Assembly: GCF_900128995.1 (NCBI RefSeq)
Contig: NZ_FQUE01000001.1
Span: forward strand, 930,001 to 994,000
DNA from: Loktanella atrilutea
GTDB taxonomy: Bacteria; Pseudomonadota; Alphaproteobacteria; Rhodobacterales; Rhodobacteraceae
Length of the DNA: 64,000 nt
Direction: 5' to 3'
Below are positions 27,076 through 37,045 of the stretch, piece by piece. The notes under the pieces are model-generated. The model worked only from the letters and a program-made list of their open reading frames with translations, had not been told where the DNA came from and made no database searches. A program made the translations under genes and the position numbers. Positions within the stretch are counted from its first letter, which is position 1; every line of letters begins with the position of its first letter.

Positions 27076-27693
27076 ATGACCCTGCAGAACCGCCTTTTGC
27101 CGACGGGAGAAATCGTGGCCGACTCCGGTCGCGGCACGCTGACCGGCAACCGGGGTATTCTGCACGTGGCGGACGGGGTTCTGGGACCGGCGCGGTGGCG
27201 GCACAAGGCGTGGATTTCCTGCACCCTCGACTACAAGAACCGGCGACGGCAGCCGATGACGGGGCGCAAGTGGACGGAACTTTTCTTTCTGGACGAGGCA
27301 GTGGCCATGGCCGCGGGTCACAGGCCCTGTGCGACATGCCGTAGAACGGCTTGGCTGGCATTCCAGCAAGTGTGGAGGAGTGCGACTGGCGAACATGCGC
27401 GCGCGCCGGACATCGATGCTGCGCTGCACGCCGCCCGGATTGTGGCGGGAACGAAGGCGCAGCGACGCCATACTGAGGAGCTTGCGACGCTGCCACCGGG
27501 AACCTGCATCTTGTGGGCAGGCGAGGCGCATCTTGTCGGCGCGCAGGGATTGCAGGCCTACACCACCGGCGGCTATCGCCCTGCGGCGCCGAAGCAGAGC
27601 GGGGCAGAGGTCACGGTCCTGACCCCTGCCCCGCTTGTCGCCGTCCTGCGCGCCGGCTACCGGCCGCTGCTGCACGAGACGGCGGTGGTCTGA
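27076..27693 (+). CDS. Conserved hypothetical protein with CxxC motif
   Basis: A 205-residue soluble protein with the recognisable blocks GTLTGNRGILH, WISCTLDYKNRRR, WTELFFLDEAVAMAAGHRPCATCRR and TGGYRPAAP. I have seen this set of blocks in conserved proteins of many bacteria without an assigned function. The GHRPCATCRR motif resembles half of a zinc-binding site. The stop is 2 bp away from the convergent OsmC gene. A DNA- or RNA-related role is a guess only. Confidence 0.75.
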   Translation: MTLQNRLLPTGEIVADSGRGTLTGNRGILHVADGVLGPARWRHKAWISCTLDYKNRRRQPMTGRKWTELFFLDEAVAMAAGHRPCATCRRTAWLAFQQVWRSATGEHARAPDIDAALHAARIVAGTKAQRRHTEELATLPPGTCILWAGEAHLVGAQGLQAYTTGGYRPAAPKQSGAEVTVLTPAPLVAVLRAGYRPLLHETAVV

Positions 27694-27695
27694 CG

Positions 27696-28121
27696 TCAGG
27701 CCAGCTTGGCGTCCATGGTGATTTCCGCGTTCAGCAGTTTGCTGATCGGGCAGCCCTTTTCCGTCGCGCGCGCCACGTCCATGAAGTCCGCCTCGCTGAT
27801 GCCGGGGATCGTGGCCGTCACCTCGATATGCGCCTTGGTCACGGCAAAGCCGCCGTCGACTTCTTCCAGCGACACGGTCGACTTGGCGTCGATGTTATCG
27901 GCAGTATAGCCCTTCTCGCCAAGATTAAGCGACATCGCCATGGCGAAGCAGGCAGCATGCGCGGCGCCAACCAGTTCCTCCGGGTTGGTGCCGTTGCCGT
28001 CCTCGAAACGGGCCTTGAAGCCGTAGGGGTGGTCGGTCAATGCCTTGGTCTGGGTCGAGACCTTGCCGATCCCGTCCTTCAGCGTGCCCTGCCAGTTCGC
28101 TGTGCCATGCTTCTTGATCAT
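27696..28121 (-). CDS. OsmC-family peroxiredoxin-like protein
   Basis: The 141-residue protein carries both OsmC redox cysteines: Cys58 in GAAHAACFAMA and Cys124 in KGCPISKLL. It starts MIKKHGTANWQGTLKDG, the OsmC/OsmC1 pattern. Such enzymes reduce organic hydroperoxides with thiol donors. It is divergent from the DEAD-box helicase gene across a 177-bp gap. The OsmC versus Ohr subfamily call rests on overall length and the first motif. No OhrR-type regulator gene is next to it. Confidence 0.92.
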   Translation of the reverse strand: MIKKHGTANWQGTLKDGIGKVSTQTKALTDHPYGFKARFEDGNGTNPEELVGAAHAACFAMAMSLNLGEKGYTADNIDAKSTVSLEEVDGGFAVTKAHIEVTATIPGISEADFMDVARATEKGCPISKLLNAEITMDAKLA

Positions 28122-28185
28122 GTCTTATCCTTTCGTGGTATTCGGTAGTAAACGCCGCGGCTCCGCCGCCTGTTCCGCCTAAACC

Positions 28186-28214
28186 TTGACGATTGCTGAA
28201 CTATGGCGTAACGG
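28186..28214 (+). promoter_or_regulatory. Possible sigma-70 promoter of the DEAD-box helicase gene
   Basis: TTGACG (28186-28191), 17-bp spacer, TAACGG (28209-28214). It would give a 5' leader of roughly 75-80 nt before the ATG at 28299, long enough for leader-based control. Confidence 0.45.
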
Positions 28215-28298
28215 CATGCCAGTCGAACGCTCCGACAATATGGTCGGGCGGGCCGCGCAGTTCTGCGGCCAACAAAGCCGCATCTGCGAAAGGGCTCC

Positions 28299-29972
28299 AT
28301 GACAAAGTTTTCCGACCTGAACCTCGACCCCAAGGTCCTCAAGGCGATCATCGATACCGGGTATGAAACCCCGACACCGATCCAGGCCGGGGCGATTCCC
28401 CCGGCCCTCGAAGGCCGCGACGTGCTGGGCATCGCCCAGACCGGCACCGGCAAGACCGCAAGCTTCACCCTGCCGATGATCACGATGCTGGGCCGCGGCC
28501 GGGCGCGGGCGCGGATGCCGCGAAGCCTCGTGCTGGCGCCGACGCGCGAACTGGCGGCACAGGTGGCAGAGAATTTCGACGCATATGCCAAATATACAAA
28601 GCTGACCAAGGCCCTGCTGATCGGCGGCACGTCGTTCAAGGAGCAGGACCAGCTGATCGACAAGGGCGTGGACGTGCTGATCGCCACCCCCGGTCGCCTG
28701 ATCGACCATTTCGAGCGCGGCAAGCTGATCCTGTCCGACGTCAAGATCATGGTCGTGGACGAGGCGGACCGGATGCTCGACATGGGGTTCATCCCGGATA
28801 TCGAGCGCATCTTCCAGATGACGCCCTTCACCCGCCAGACGCTGTTCTTCAGCGCCACGATGGCACCAGAGATCGAGCGGATCACCAACACCTTCCTGTC
28901 CAACCCCGCCAAGATCGAGGTGGCCCGCGCCGCCACGACGGGCGAGAACATCAAGCAGGGCGTGGTGATGTTCCAGGGCACCAACAAGACCAAGGCCGAC
29001 GGCGAGAAACGCGACCTGCTGCGTCGCCTGATCGCCGCCGAGGGCGACGCCTGTTCCAACGCGATCATCTTCTGCAACCGCAAATCCGACGTGGACGTGG
29101 TGGCGAAGTCGCTGAAGAAGCACGGGTTGAACGCCGAGCCGATCCACGGCGACCTTGACCAGTCGCACCGCACGCGCACGCTGGACGGCTTTCGCGACGG
29201 GTCGATCCGGTTCCTCGTCGCCTCTGACGTGGCGGCACGCGGTCTGGATATCCCGGCGGTGACGCACGTGTTCAACTTCGACGTGCCCAGCCATGCAGAA
29301 GATTACGTCCACCGCATTGGCCGCACCGGTCGCGCGGGCCGCACCGGTACCGCGATCATGATCTGTGCGCCGCGGGACGAAAAGAACCTCGGCGACGTGG
29401 AACGGCTGGTGCAGAACGCGATCCCGCGTCTGGACAATCCGCTCGGCGCTGCAACGCCGCCGACCACCACCGCACCCATCGACGATGTCGATTCCCCGCG
29501 AGAGGACAAGCCCCGCCGCCAGCGGACCCGCCGCAAGGCTGCGCCGAAGGACGCCGCGGATGCCGCGCCGCAGGCCGCAGATGCGACGCCCGAGGTGGCG
29601 ACGGCAGAGCCGGCCGCCAAGCCCGCAAAACCAGTGGAGAGCCCGGTGACCGATAGCGCGGCGCAGCCCGATACGGCGCAGGCCGGACCGGATCAGGATG
29701 ACCGTAGTCCCCGCGCTTCGTCGGATGCTTCCGCGACCGGACGCCGCCCGCGGCGCGATCAGGACCGCGGGGCGCGTGGCAACGATCGTGGGAACAACGG
29801 CGAGCGCAGCGACCGCGGCCCGCAGGACAATGGTTCACAGCGCGACGGGAACGACCGGGGGCGCGGCCGCAACGACCGCTCCGGCGGCGGTCGTCAGGCC
29901 GAGGTGGTCGGCATGGGCGACGACACACCTGACTTCATTGCCAAGAGCTTCGCGGAGCGTGGCGCCTCCTGA
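28299..29972 (+). CDS. DEAD-box RNA helicase (RhlE-like) with long disordered tail
   Basis: The helicase core occupies residues 1-375: Q motif FSDLNLDPKVLKAI with Gln29, Walker A AQTGTGKT (46-53), VVDEADRML, the SAT motif in FFSATMAPEIE, and HRIGRTGRAGR. Residues 400-557 are a low-complexity tail, first Ala/Pro/Thr-rich and then Arg/Gly/Asp-rich, ending KSFAERGAS. The core resembles RhlE, which remodels RNA in ribosome assembly and mRNA decay. The tail probably binds RNA or mediates condensation, as in related helicases. The upstream promoter candidate leaves a long leader. Confidence 0.93.
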   Translation: MTKFSDLNLDPKVLKAIIDTGYETPTPIQAGAIPPALEGRDVLGIAQTGTGKTASFTLPMITMLGRGRARARMPRSLVLAPTRELAAQVAENFDAYAKYTKLTKALLIGGTSFKEQDQLIDKGVDVLIATPGRLIDHFERGKLILSDVKIMVVDEADRMLDMGFIPDIERIFQMTPFTRQTLFFSATMAPEIERITNTFLSNPAKIEVARAATTGENIKQGVVMFQGTNKTKADGEKRDLLRRLIAAEGDACSNAIIFCNRKSDVDVVAKSLKKHGLNAEPIHGDLDQSHRTRTLDGFRDGSIRFLVASDVAARGLDIPAVTHVFNFDVPSHAEDYVHRIGRTGRAGRTGTAIMICAPRDEKNLGDVERLVQNAIPRLDNPLGAATPPTTTAPIDDVDSPREDKPRRQRTRRKAAPKDAADAAPQAADATPEVATAEPAAKPAKPVESPVTDSAAQPDTAQAGPDQDDRSPRASSDASATGRRPRRDQDRGARGNDRGNNGERSDRGPQDNGSQRDGNDRGRGRNDRSGGGRQAEVVGMGDDTPDFIAKSFAERGAS

Positions 29973-30062
29973 CGGCGCGCTTCTCCCGCCGATGTGATCG
30001 CTTTCACGTCGACGGGCCGCCGCGGCTGCGGCATGGTTCCTGAAAAGACAGGGGCCAGAACC

Positions 30063-30677
30063 ATGCTGAAAACCTTCCTCTTCCCAATGGCCCTGCTGGG
30101 CCATGCAGCCAGCGCAGACGTCTGCCAGAGCACCGTCGAATCGATCGCATTGCAGATCGACACCGAGACCTTGACCGTATCACCCGCCCCCACGACCCGA
30201 CGCGAGCGGCTGCTGAACTTTCCGGCGCGGTCTTTCGACTGGCTGACTGGCGACCAGCGGTCCTGCACCAGCGAGGAGGTCTTTGCCTTCATCAGCGAGA
30301 TCGAGCCGGTCGATGACATGTGCCTGCAATATACCGACGCCGAAACCGGATTCGTGCTGGTCCCCGGCGCGCGCAATTTTCGCGGGCGCTGCACGGGTGG
30401 TGGCGTCTGCACCAAGGTCAACGGCACGAAGGACGCCCTGACCCATGCGACGGGCGCCGTGGTTGGCACGGTTCTCGGCACGGGCGATTCGACGCTGAGC
30501 AAGGTGACCCACAGTTCAGGCGCCGTGCTGCTGTCAGGATCGCACGCCTCGATCACGAGTGCGCTTGGCACGGCAGCCACCAGCGCCGCCGGCGTCGTGA
30601 GCGCGCCCGTCGCGATCGGGGCGGCGGCCGCGACTGCCGTTGCCGTCGGCGGTGCGGTCTGGGTCTGTTCGGAATGA
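30063..30677 (+). CDS. Secreted hypothetical protein
   Basis: The ATG at MLKTFLFPMALLG gives 204 residues with a signal peptide probably cut after HAASA. The middle part has about six cysteines (VCQST, RSCTSEE, MCLQY, GRCTGGGVCTKV) that suggest disulfides in the periplasm. The end is Ala/Gly/Val-rich and hydrophobic (VVSAPVAIGAAAATAV), finishing WVCSE, so it may be a membrane-associated helix. No family was recognised. It is 90 bp downstream of the helicase. Confidence 0.65.
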   Translation: MLKTFLFPMALLGHAASADVCQSTVESIALQIDTETLTVSPAPTTRRERLLNFPARSFDWLTGDQRSCTSEEVFAFISEIEPVDDMCLQYTDAETGFVLVPGARNFRGRCTGGGVCTKVNGTKDALTHATGAVVGTVLGTGDSTLSKVTHSSGAVLLSGSHASITSALGTAATSAAGVVSAPVAIGAAAATAVAVGGAVWVCSE

Positions 30678-30709
30678 GGATCGAGCCGGCCATGACCGGG
30701 CCGATCCAT

Positions 30710-30754
30710 GGGGGCGCTGCCCCCGCACCTCAATATATTTCTGATGAAAAGAAG
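30710..30754 (+). repeat. Dispersed Rhodobacteraceae-type intergenic repeat, copy 1
   Basis: GGGGGCGCTGCCCCC hairpin followed by the tail CACCTCAATATATTTCTGAT and AAAAGAAG. It matches in layout the second copy at 55653-55702: G/C hairpin, then CCTC/AGGTATTT-like segment, then GAAGAAG. Elements of this type are common between genes in this bacterial family, in my recollection. Confidence 0.55.
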
Positions 30755-30787
30755 GCGGACCGGACGTTGTCCATGTCATAATGAATG

Positions 30788-30818
30788 AAGGGCGCCGGTC
30801 CTTTCGGACGGCGCCCTT
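30788..30818 (-). terminator. Terminator of the nuo-birA-coaX-rnj unit
   Basis: An 11-bp GC-rich stem GGGCGCCGTCC/GGACGGCGCCC with a bulged G and a 4-nt loop, flanked by A/T pairs, 24 bp beyond the rnj stop. The minus-strand reading continues CCCTTCATTCATTA. Confidence 0.7.
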
Positions 30819-30841
30819 TCAGCGGTTTGGTCTCTCGTGGA

Positions 30842-32521
30842 TCAGCCTAGGCGGCTGATGACCACGATGACTTCCGGCTTCTTGCCGATCTCGCCTTGGG
30901 CGGAGCGACGCGCGATGTTCTTCAGCTCTTTTTCCAGCTTCACATCGTCGCGGATCGTTTTGGGGTCAGCGCGGCCGATGAATTGTGCGAGATCTGCCTC
31001 CATGACCTCGGCCAAAGCCGTGTCCGAGCGTCCGACCTCGGCCAGGCCCGAGATTTCGACCCAAGGGTCGCCCAGCGGTTCGTCGTTCTCGTCGATGATG
31101 AGCGTGACCACCGCGACGCCGTTCAGCGCCATGCGGATGCGGTCGCGGACAACGCCGTCCATCGCGCCGATCTGGACAGAGCCGTCCAGATAGGTGCGCC
31201 CGGTCTCGACGTATTCGGCAACCGTGGGCTGGTTGCCGGACAGGTCGATCATCATGCCGTTCACGGCAACGATCCCCGGCAACCCGCGGAGGCCCGCGAC
31301 CTTCACGTGCTCGCGCAGGTGGCGGTGTTCGCCGTGCATCGGAATTAGGAACTGCGGCTGGATCAGCGCGTGCATCGTCTCGAGGTCCGGGCGATTCGCG
31401 TGGCCCGACACGTGGTAGCGGCCATCCTCGTCGTCGACGATGTCCACACCCAGTTCGCTGAGCTGGTTCATGATGCGAATGACGCCACGCTCGTTGCCCG
31501 GAATCACACGCGAGGAGAAGAGGAATGTGTCGCCTTCCTTCAGGCTGAGCCCGAGGTAGCTGCCTTGGCTGAGCTGGGCCGAGGCCGCGCGGCGTTCGCC
31601 CTGGCTGCCGGTGACCAGCAGCAGAACTTGATTGCGGGGCAGGTTCGCCGCTTCTTCGGGTGGAATCGTGTGCGGAAAGTCGGTCAGCAGGCCGGTTTCC
31701 TTGGCCGCTTCGACCATGCGGTTCATCGACCGGCCCAGCAGGCAGACCTTGCGTCCGGCCGCCACGGCGGCATCGGCCAGTGTCTTGAGCCGGGCGATGT
31801 TCGACGCGAAGGTCGTGGCGACCATCATACCGGCGGCGTCGCGCATCAGCTCGGTGATCGCGGGGCCGATGGAAACCTCCGACCGGCCGGGGTTGGGCGA
31901 GAAGATGTTGGTGCTGTCGCAGACCAGCGCCTTGACGCCGTCCTTCGCGATCTCCTGCCAGACTTCGGTGTTGAAAGGATCGCCGCAGACCGGCGTCATG
32001 TCGATCTTGAAGTCGCCGGTGTGGACAATGCGGCCGCCGGCGCTGTCGATCACCAGACCCGCGCTTTCGGGGATCGAGTGGCTGATCGGCACGTAGGAGA
32101 CCTTGAACGGCCCGCAGTCGATGACCGCCGGATAGGGTTCGACCACCGTCACGGTGTTGTCGGACAGCCCATGTTCCTGCAGCTTGCGCCGCGCGATGTT
32201 TGCAGTGAATTTGCGCGCGTAGATCGGCGCGCCAAGTTGCTGCCACAGCAGGCCGACGGCGCCGACGTGATCCTCGTGCGCGTGGGTGATGAAGATGCCG
32301 TCGATCCGGTCGCGACGCTCCTTGAGCCAGGTGATGTCGGGAAAGATCAGGTCGAGGCCCGGAGTCCCGTCCATGTCGGGGAAGGTCACGCCAAGATCGA
32401 CAACGATCAGACGCTCCTTGCCTTTCGGGCCGTAGCCGTAGACGTAGCAGTTCATCCCGATCTCTCCGGCGCCGCCAAGCGGCATGTAGATCAGGCGGTC
32501 GTTTGCTTTTGCAGCACTCAT
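30842..32521 (-). CDS. rnj: Ribonuclease J
   Basis: A 559-residue metallo-beta-lactamase/beta-CASP RNase. The zinc motif reads THAHEDHVGAV (His80, His82, Asp84, His85). The beta-CASP part has CDSTNIFSPNPGRSE and LLLVTGSQGERRAAS, and the C-terminal HGEHRHLREH. RNase J processes and degrades mRNA with both endo and 5'-exonuclease activity. It ends the long nuo operon and starts within the coaX stop (ATGA overlap). This birA-coaX-rnj tail on nuo is usual for the family. Confidence 0.96.
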   Translation of the reverse strand: MSAAKANDRLIYMPLGGAGEIGMNCYVYGYGPKGKERLIVVDLGVTFPDMDGTPGLDLIFPDITWLKERRDRIDGIFITHAHEDHVGAVGLLWQQLGAPIYARKFTANIARRKLQEHGLSDNTVTVVEPYPAVIDCGPFKVSYVPISHSIPESAGLVIDSAGGRIVHTGDFKIDMTPVCGDPFNTEVWQEIAKDGVKALVCDSTNIFSPNPGRSEVSIGPAITELMRDAAGMMVATTFASNIARLKTLADAAVAAGRKVCLLGRSMNRMVEAAKETGLLTDFPHTIPPEEAANLPRNQVLLLVTGSQGERRAASAQLSQGSYLGLSLKEGDTFLFSSRVIPGNERGVIRIMNQLSELGVDIVDDEDGRYHVSGHANRPDLETMHALIQPQFLIPMHGEHRHLREHVKVAGLRGLPGIVAVNGMMIDLSGNQPTVAEYVETGRTYLDGSVQIGAMDGVVRDRIRMALNGVAVVTLIIDENDEPLGDPWVEISGLAEVGRSDTALAEVMEADLAQFIGRADPKTIRDDVKLEKELKNIARRSAQGEIGKKPEVIVVISRLG

Positions 32522-33291
32522 GTATGGTCCTTGTTGTATTGGTGGATGACGGTCAGCCCGTGCATCGTCAGGTCATCCTCGACCCGGTCAAATAATTGGT
32601 CGCCTGTGGCGAAGAGTGAGGCCAGTCCACCGGTCCCGATGACGGTCATCTCTCGGCCGCGTTCGGCTTTGATCCGTGCGGTTATCTCTTTCACGAGGCC
32701 GATGTAACCCCAGAACGCACCGGACTGCATGCAGGCGACGGTATTCGTCCCGATCACGCGCTCCGGCCGGGTGACATCGACATGAGGTAGGGCGGCGGCG
32801 GCCATGTGGAAGGCCTCGAGGCTGACGTTCACGCCGGGGGCGATGACGCCGCCGACGTAGGCGCCATCGTCGTCCACAACGTCGAGCGTCGTCGCCGTGC
32901 CGAAATCCACCACGATGAGGTTGCCGCCGTGCCGGTCGAAGGCGCCGGCGGTGTTCACCAGCCGGTCGGGGCCGACCGCGGTGCCGGGATCGACGCGCGG
33001 CGGGGTCGGCAACAGGCATTCAGGCTTGCCCACCACCATCGGGCGGCAGTTGAAGTAACGGTCAGCCAAGACCCGCAGGTTGAAGACGACGCGCGGCACG
33101 GTGGCGCTGACGATGACCTCGTCTATCTTCACGTCGACCTTCTGTGACTGCATCAGAGAGGTCAGCCAGACGAAATACTGGTCCGCGGTGCGCTGCCAGT
33201 CGGTCTTGGTCCGCCAGGTGGTGAGGAACCGCGACCCATCCCAGATCGAGAAGACGGTGTTCGTGTTGCCGCAGTCGATGGCCAACAGCAT
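32518..33291 (-). CDS. coaX: Type III pantothenate kinase
   Basis: First step of coenzyme A synthesis. The 257-residue protein has the ASKHA-fold signature: MLLAIDCGNTNTVFSIWDG at the start, GPDRLVNTAGAFDRHGG, and DFGTATTLDVVDDDG. CoaX enzymes need a monovalent cation and are not inhibited by CoA. It is 12 bp downstream of birA and overlaps rnj. Length is normal. Confidence 0.95.
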   Translation of the reverse strand: MLLAIDCGNTNTVFSIWDGSRFLTTWRTKTDWQRTADQYFVWLTSLMQSQKVDVKIDEVIVSATVPRVVFNLRVLADRYFNCRPMVVGKPECLLPTPPRVDPGTAVGPDRLVNTAGAFDRHGGNLIVVDFGTATTLDVVDDDGAYVGGVIAPGVNVSLEAFHMAAAALPHVDVTRPERVIGTNTVACMQSGAFWGYIGLVKEITARIKAERGREMTVIGTGGLASLFATGDQLFDRVEDDLTMHGLTVIHQYNKDHT

Positions 33292-33303
33292 GTTCGCCCC
33301 CTT

Positions 33304-34065
33304 CTAGAAGTAGATGTCGGCCGCGGGTATGACGCGTCGCCCCTCCGGCGTGATCAGGACAAGGTTGCCGTCGTTGTCGACGGTCTCGAAGGTGCCGGTG
33401 ACCTCGTCCCGCGCGGTGCGGGCGGTGATGACCTCTCCCAGCCGGGCGGCGTGGCGAAGCCAGTCGCGGCGGATGATCTCGAAATCGAACTCCCACAGCT
33501 TTGCTTCCTGCGTGGCATAGTCGGAGGCGAGGCGGATCAGGAAATCCTTGGGCGTCGGCACCCGCTCGCCTTCGTCCGCAAGCGAGACCGGTGGGAAGGA
33601 AGCGTCGCGGATGCCCGGGGGGACGTGGCTGAGGTTGACTCCGATACCGACGGCGAGCCAGTCGACATATGGTCCCTGCCCGCTGGTTTCGAGCAGGATG
33701 CCGGCGACCTTGCCGCCGTTCAGCAGCACGTCGTTCGGCCATTTGAGCGAGAGCTTGGTGCGGTCGACATACATCGCCAGCGCCTCGAACAGGGCGACGG
33801 CGGCCATGAAGGACCGCAGCCCGGCCTGCTGCGCGGTGCAGTTCGGCTTGTAGATCAGGGTGGCGGCAAAGTTGCCCGTCGGCGTCTGCCAGTCGCGACC
33901 GCGCCGCCCGCGTGCGCCGGTCTGTTCATCGGCGACGATCCAAGTCGGCGCCTCCAGCGTCGGGGCGATCCGCGCGGCCTCTGCCATGGTGCTGTCGACG
34001 GTGGTCAGGTGACGGCACAGCACGCCCTCTGGCCAGAGGGCGTGCGTGGTGGGATCAGTTGACAA
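33304..34065 (-). CDS. birA: Biotin--[acetyl-CoA-carboxylase] ligase (BirA, catalytic only)
   Basis: A 253-residue ligase with [10 protein letters not shown] and [11 protein letters not shown], and [19 protein letters not shown] for biotinyl-AMP and biotin binding. The helix-turn-helix repressor domain of E. coli BirA is missing, so this form only attaches biotin to carboxylase subunits. The start is a TTG (the frame overlaps nuoN by 11 nt) with no good ribosome site, consistent with coupling to nuoN. A downstream GTG at residue 15 is an alternative start. Confidence 0.93.
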   Translation of the reverse strand: MSTDPTTHALWPEGVLCRHLTTVDSTMAEAARIAPTLEAPTWIVADEQTGARGRRGRDWQTPTGNFAATLIYKPNCTAQQAGLRSFMAAVALFEALAMYVDRTKLSLKWPNDVLLNGGKVAGILLETSGQGPYVDWLAVGIGVNLSHVPPGIRDASFPPVSLADEGERVPTPKDFLIRLASDYATQEAKLWEFDFEIIRRDWLRHAARLGEVITARTARDEVTGTFETVDNDGNLVLITPEGRRVIPAADIYF

Positions 34066-35491
34066 GTGAGGCAGCGGCGGATGCCGCGATCGGCTCTATG
34101 CCGAAGAGGTTGACGACGCCGATCACCATCATGGCAGCGGAGACCAGAAGGAAGCCGCCGAGGATCGGCTGGGTCGGGGCGTCCAGCTTCTCGCCCTCTT
34201 CGCCGAAGTACATGTAATAGACGATCCGCAGGTAGTAGTAGGCGCCAATGACCGATGCGACGACACCGGCGACCGCCAACCAGGCCAAGCCACCGTCGTA
34301 TGCCGCACGCAACACGTAGAGCTTGCCGAAGAAGCCGACCATCGGGGGCACACCGGCAAGGCTGAACATCAGGACGAGCATGGCGAGCGCACGGGTCGGC
34401 TGATCCTTGGCGTACATGCGCAGGGCAAGGATGTCGGTGACCGGGCGGCCGTCGCGTTCCATGCCGAGGATGAAGGCGAAGGTGCCGACGTTCATCGTGA
34501 CGTAGATCGCCATGTAGATCAGCATGGCCTGCACGCCGAAAGCGGTCCCGGCGGCCAGGCCCATCAGGGCGTAGCCCATGTGCGCGATGGATGAGTAGGC
34601 CATCAGGCGCTTGATGTCGCGCTGGCCAATCGCGGCGATGGAGCCGAGGAACATCGACACCAGCGACAGGAAGGCCACGATCTGCTGCCAGTCACCGGTG
34701 ATGCCGCCGAAGGCGTCGAACATCAGCCGCGCGAACAGCGCCATGGCCGCCACCTTGGGGGCGGTGGCAAAGAACGCGGTGACCGGCGTGGGCGAGCCTT
34801 CGTAGACGTCCGGTGTCCACATGTGGAATGGCGCTGCAGACACCTTGAACGCGAGGCCGGCGATCAGGAAGACCAGACCGAACAGCAGAGCCAGCGACGG
34901 CTGGTCCTGCACGCCTGTTATGATGCCCGAGAAGAGTGTGGTGCCGGTGAAGCCGTAGGTCAGCGATGCGCCATAAAGCAGCAGGCCCGAGGACAGTGCC
35001 CCAAGGACGAAGTACTTCAGGCCGGCCTCGGTCGAGCGGATGCTGTCACGGCGCAGTGAAGCGACAACGTAGAGCGCCAGCGACTGCAGCTCCAGCCCCA
35101 TGTAGAGCGTCATGAGATCCCCGGCGGAGACCATGACCATCATGCCGACGACGGCCAGCGCCACCAGCAGCGGATATTCGAACCGCAGCAGGTTGCGGCG
35201 GGCCATGTAGGTCTCGCTCATCACCAGTACGGCGGCGGCGGAGGTCAGGATCGTGACCTTGGCAAACCGCGAGAAGCTGTCGGATACGAACATGCCGTCG
35301 AAGGCCGGGACGGCGGCACCCTGCCGCGTCGCAATCCAGGCCGCAAGCAGCAGGAACACGCCGGAGGTCAGCCAGACCAGCGTCGAGGCCGCCCCGTCCT
35401 TGATCGTGTAGACGGCGCCCAGCAAAGCGACCATCGCATAGACCGACAGGGCGATCTCTGGCAGGATGGTCTGGATATCGGCAGAAATCAT
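34055..35491 (-). CDS. nuoN: NADH-quinone oxidoreductase subunit N
   Basis: A 478-residue membrane subunit with about 14 helices, one of the three antiporter-like subunits of complex I. Typical segments are [36 protein letters not shown] and [13 protein letters not shown]. It lies 12 bp downstream of nuoM and overlaps birA. Proton translocation residues lie in the Lys/Glu-bearing helices around the middle of the protein. Length and order are normal. Confidence 0.97.
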   Translation of the reverse strand: MISADIQTILPEIALSVYAMVALLGAVYTIKDGAASTLVWLTSGVFLLLAAWIATRQGAAVPAFDGMFVSDSFSRFAKVTILTSAAAVLVMSETYMARRNLLRFEYPLLVALAVVGMMVMVSAGDLMTLYMGLELQSLALYVVASLRRDSIRSTEAGLKYFVLGALSSGLLLYGASLTYGFTGTTLFSGIITGVQDQPSLALLFGLVFLIAGLAFKVSAAPFHMWTPDVYEGSPTPVTAFFATAPKVAAMALFARLMFDAFGGITGDWQQIVAFLSLVSMFLGSIAAIGQRDIKRLMAYSSIAHMGYALMGLAAGTAFGVQAMLIYMAIYVTMNVGTFAFILGMERDGRPVTDILALRMYAKDQPTRALAMLVLMFSLAGVPPMVGFFGKLYVLRAAYDGGLAWLAVAGVVASVIGAYYYLRIVYYMYFGEEGEKLDAPTQPILGGFLLVSAAMMVIGVVNLFGIEPIAASAAASLVN

Positions 35492-35503
35492 GGGTCCGTT
35501 TCC

Positions 35504-37045
35504 TTAGTTCGCAGCGACTTGGGTCGCAGCCTCGTAGGCCGCCTGTGCCGTATCGTATTGACCGATCAGGGCGCCGACCGACGGGCCGATGATATCGGTG
35601 ACGAGGCTGGGATAGACGCCCAGCAGCAGGGTCATCGCCACCAGCGGGGCGAAGATCGCCCGCTCTCGTCCGTTCATGTCGGTGATCGACTTCAGGCTTT
35701 CCTTGATCAGGTCGCCCATGACGACCCGGCGATAGAGCCAGAGGCCGTAGGCCGCCGACAGGATCACCCCGGATGTGGCGACAACGGCGACCCAGGTATT
35801 TTCCTGAAAGATCCCCATCAGGGTCAGGAATTCGCCGACGAAGCCAGAGGTCCCCGGCAGACCGACGTTCGCCATCGTGAAGAACATGAAGACCATCGCA
35901 TAAGCGGGCATCCGGTTCACGAGGCCGCCGTAGGCCTCGATCTCTCGGGTGTGCATCCGGTCGTAGATCACGCCGACACAGAGGAACATCGCACCGGAAA
36001 TGAAGCCGTGCGACAGCATCTGGAAGATCGCGCCGTCCAGCCCCTGCTGGTTCACGGTGAAGATGCCCATGGTCACGTAACCCATGTGCGCGACGGAGGA
36101 ATAGGCGATCAGCTTCTTCATGTCCTTCTGCACCAACGCCACAAGAGAAGTGTAGACGATTGCGATGGCCGAAAGCCACAGGACCAGCGGGCCCATGATT
36201 TCGGATCCCACCGGGAACATCGGCAGACTGAAGCGCAGGAAGCCGTAGCCGCCCATCTTGAGCAGGATCGCCGCCAGCACGACGGAGCCTGCGGTCGGCG
36301 CCTGCACGTGGGCGTCCGGCAGCCAGGTGTGGACCGGCCACATCGGCATCTTGACTGCGAAGCTGGCGAAGAAGGCGATGAACATCAGCGTCTGCGCGCC
36401 GCCGACGATGGTCAGGCCCAGAACCGTGAAGTCGGTCGCGGGGAAATCCGTGGCCATCAGCGTCGGGATGTCGGTCGTGCCCGCGATCGAGAACATCGCG
36501 ACCATCGCCACCAGCATCAGGACAGACCCGAGGAAGGTGTAGAGGAAGAACTTGAAGCTGGCGTAGATGCGGTTCACCCCGCCCCAGATCCCGATGATCA
36601 GGAACATCGGGATCAGCCCTGCCTCGAAGAACATGTAGAACAGCACCAGATCCAGCGCCATGAAGACGCCCAGCATCAGTGTTTCCAGCACGAGGAAGGC
36701 GATCATGTATTCCTTGACCCGCGTCTCGACGTTCCAGCAGGCGCCGATCACCAGCGGCATCAGGAAGGTCGTCAGCATGACGAAGAGCACAGAGATGCCA
36801 TCGACACCCATCTTGTAGTTCAGCCCCAGCAGCCAGGAGTGTTCCTCGACCATCTGAAAGTCGGTATTTGCCGGGTCGAAGCCGAAGAGGATGAAGAGCG
36901 AGACGAGGAAAGTGGCGGACGTCGCGGCGAGGGCCACCCACTTCGCATTCCGCTGGGCCGCCACGTCATTGCCGCGCAGGAACAGCGCCAGGATGACGGC
37001 CCCGATCAGCGGAATGAACGTGGTGAGTGAAAGCAGGTTGCCCAT
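35504..37045 (-). CDS. nuoM: NADH-quinone oxidoreductase subunit M
   Basis: A 513-residue antiporter-like complex I subunit with about 14 transmembrane helices. Recognisable segments are [20 protein letters not shown] with the conserved Glu, [19 protein letters not shown] and [20 protein letters not shown]. The start codon overlaps the nuoL stop by one base (TGATG), so translation is coupled. Length is close to Paracoccus Nqo13. Confidence 0.97.
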   Translation of the reverse strand: MGNLLSLTTFIPLIGAVILALFLRGNDVAAQRNAKWVALAATSATFLVSLFILFGFDPANTDFQMVEEHSWLLGLNYKMGVDGISVLFVMLTTFLMPLVIGACWNVETRVKEYMIAFLVLETLMLGVFMALDLVLFYMFFEAGLIPMFLIIGIWGGVNRIYASFKFFLYTFLGSVLMLVAMVAMFSIAGTTDIPTLMATDFPATDFTVLGLTIVGGAQTLMFIAFFASFAVKMPMWPVHTWLPDAHVQAPTAGSVVLAAILLKMGGYGFLRFSLPMFPVGSEIMGPLVLWLSAIAIVYTSLVALVQKDMKKLIAYSSVAHMGYVTMGIFTVNQQGLDGAIFQMLSHGFISGAMFLCVGVIYDRMHTREIEAYGGLVNRMPAYAMVFMFFTMANVGLPGTSGFVGEFLTLMGIFQENTWVAVVATSGVILSAAYGLWLYRRVVMGDLIKESLKSITDMNGRERAIFAPLVAMTLLLGVYPSLVTDIIGPSVGALIGQYDTAQAAYEAATQVAAN

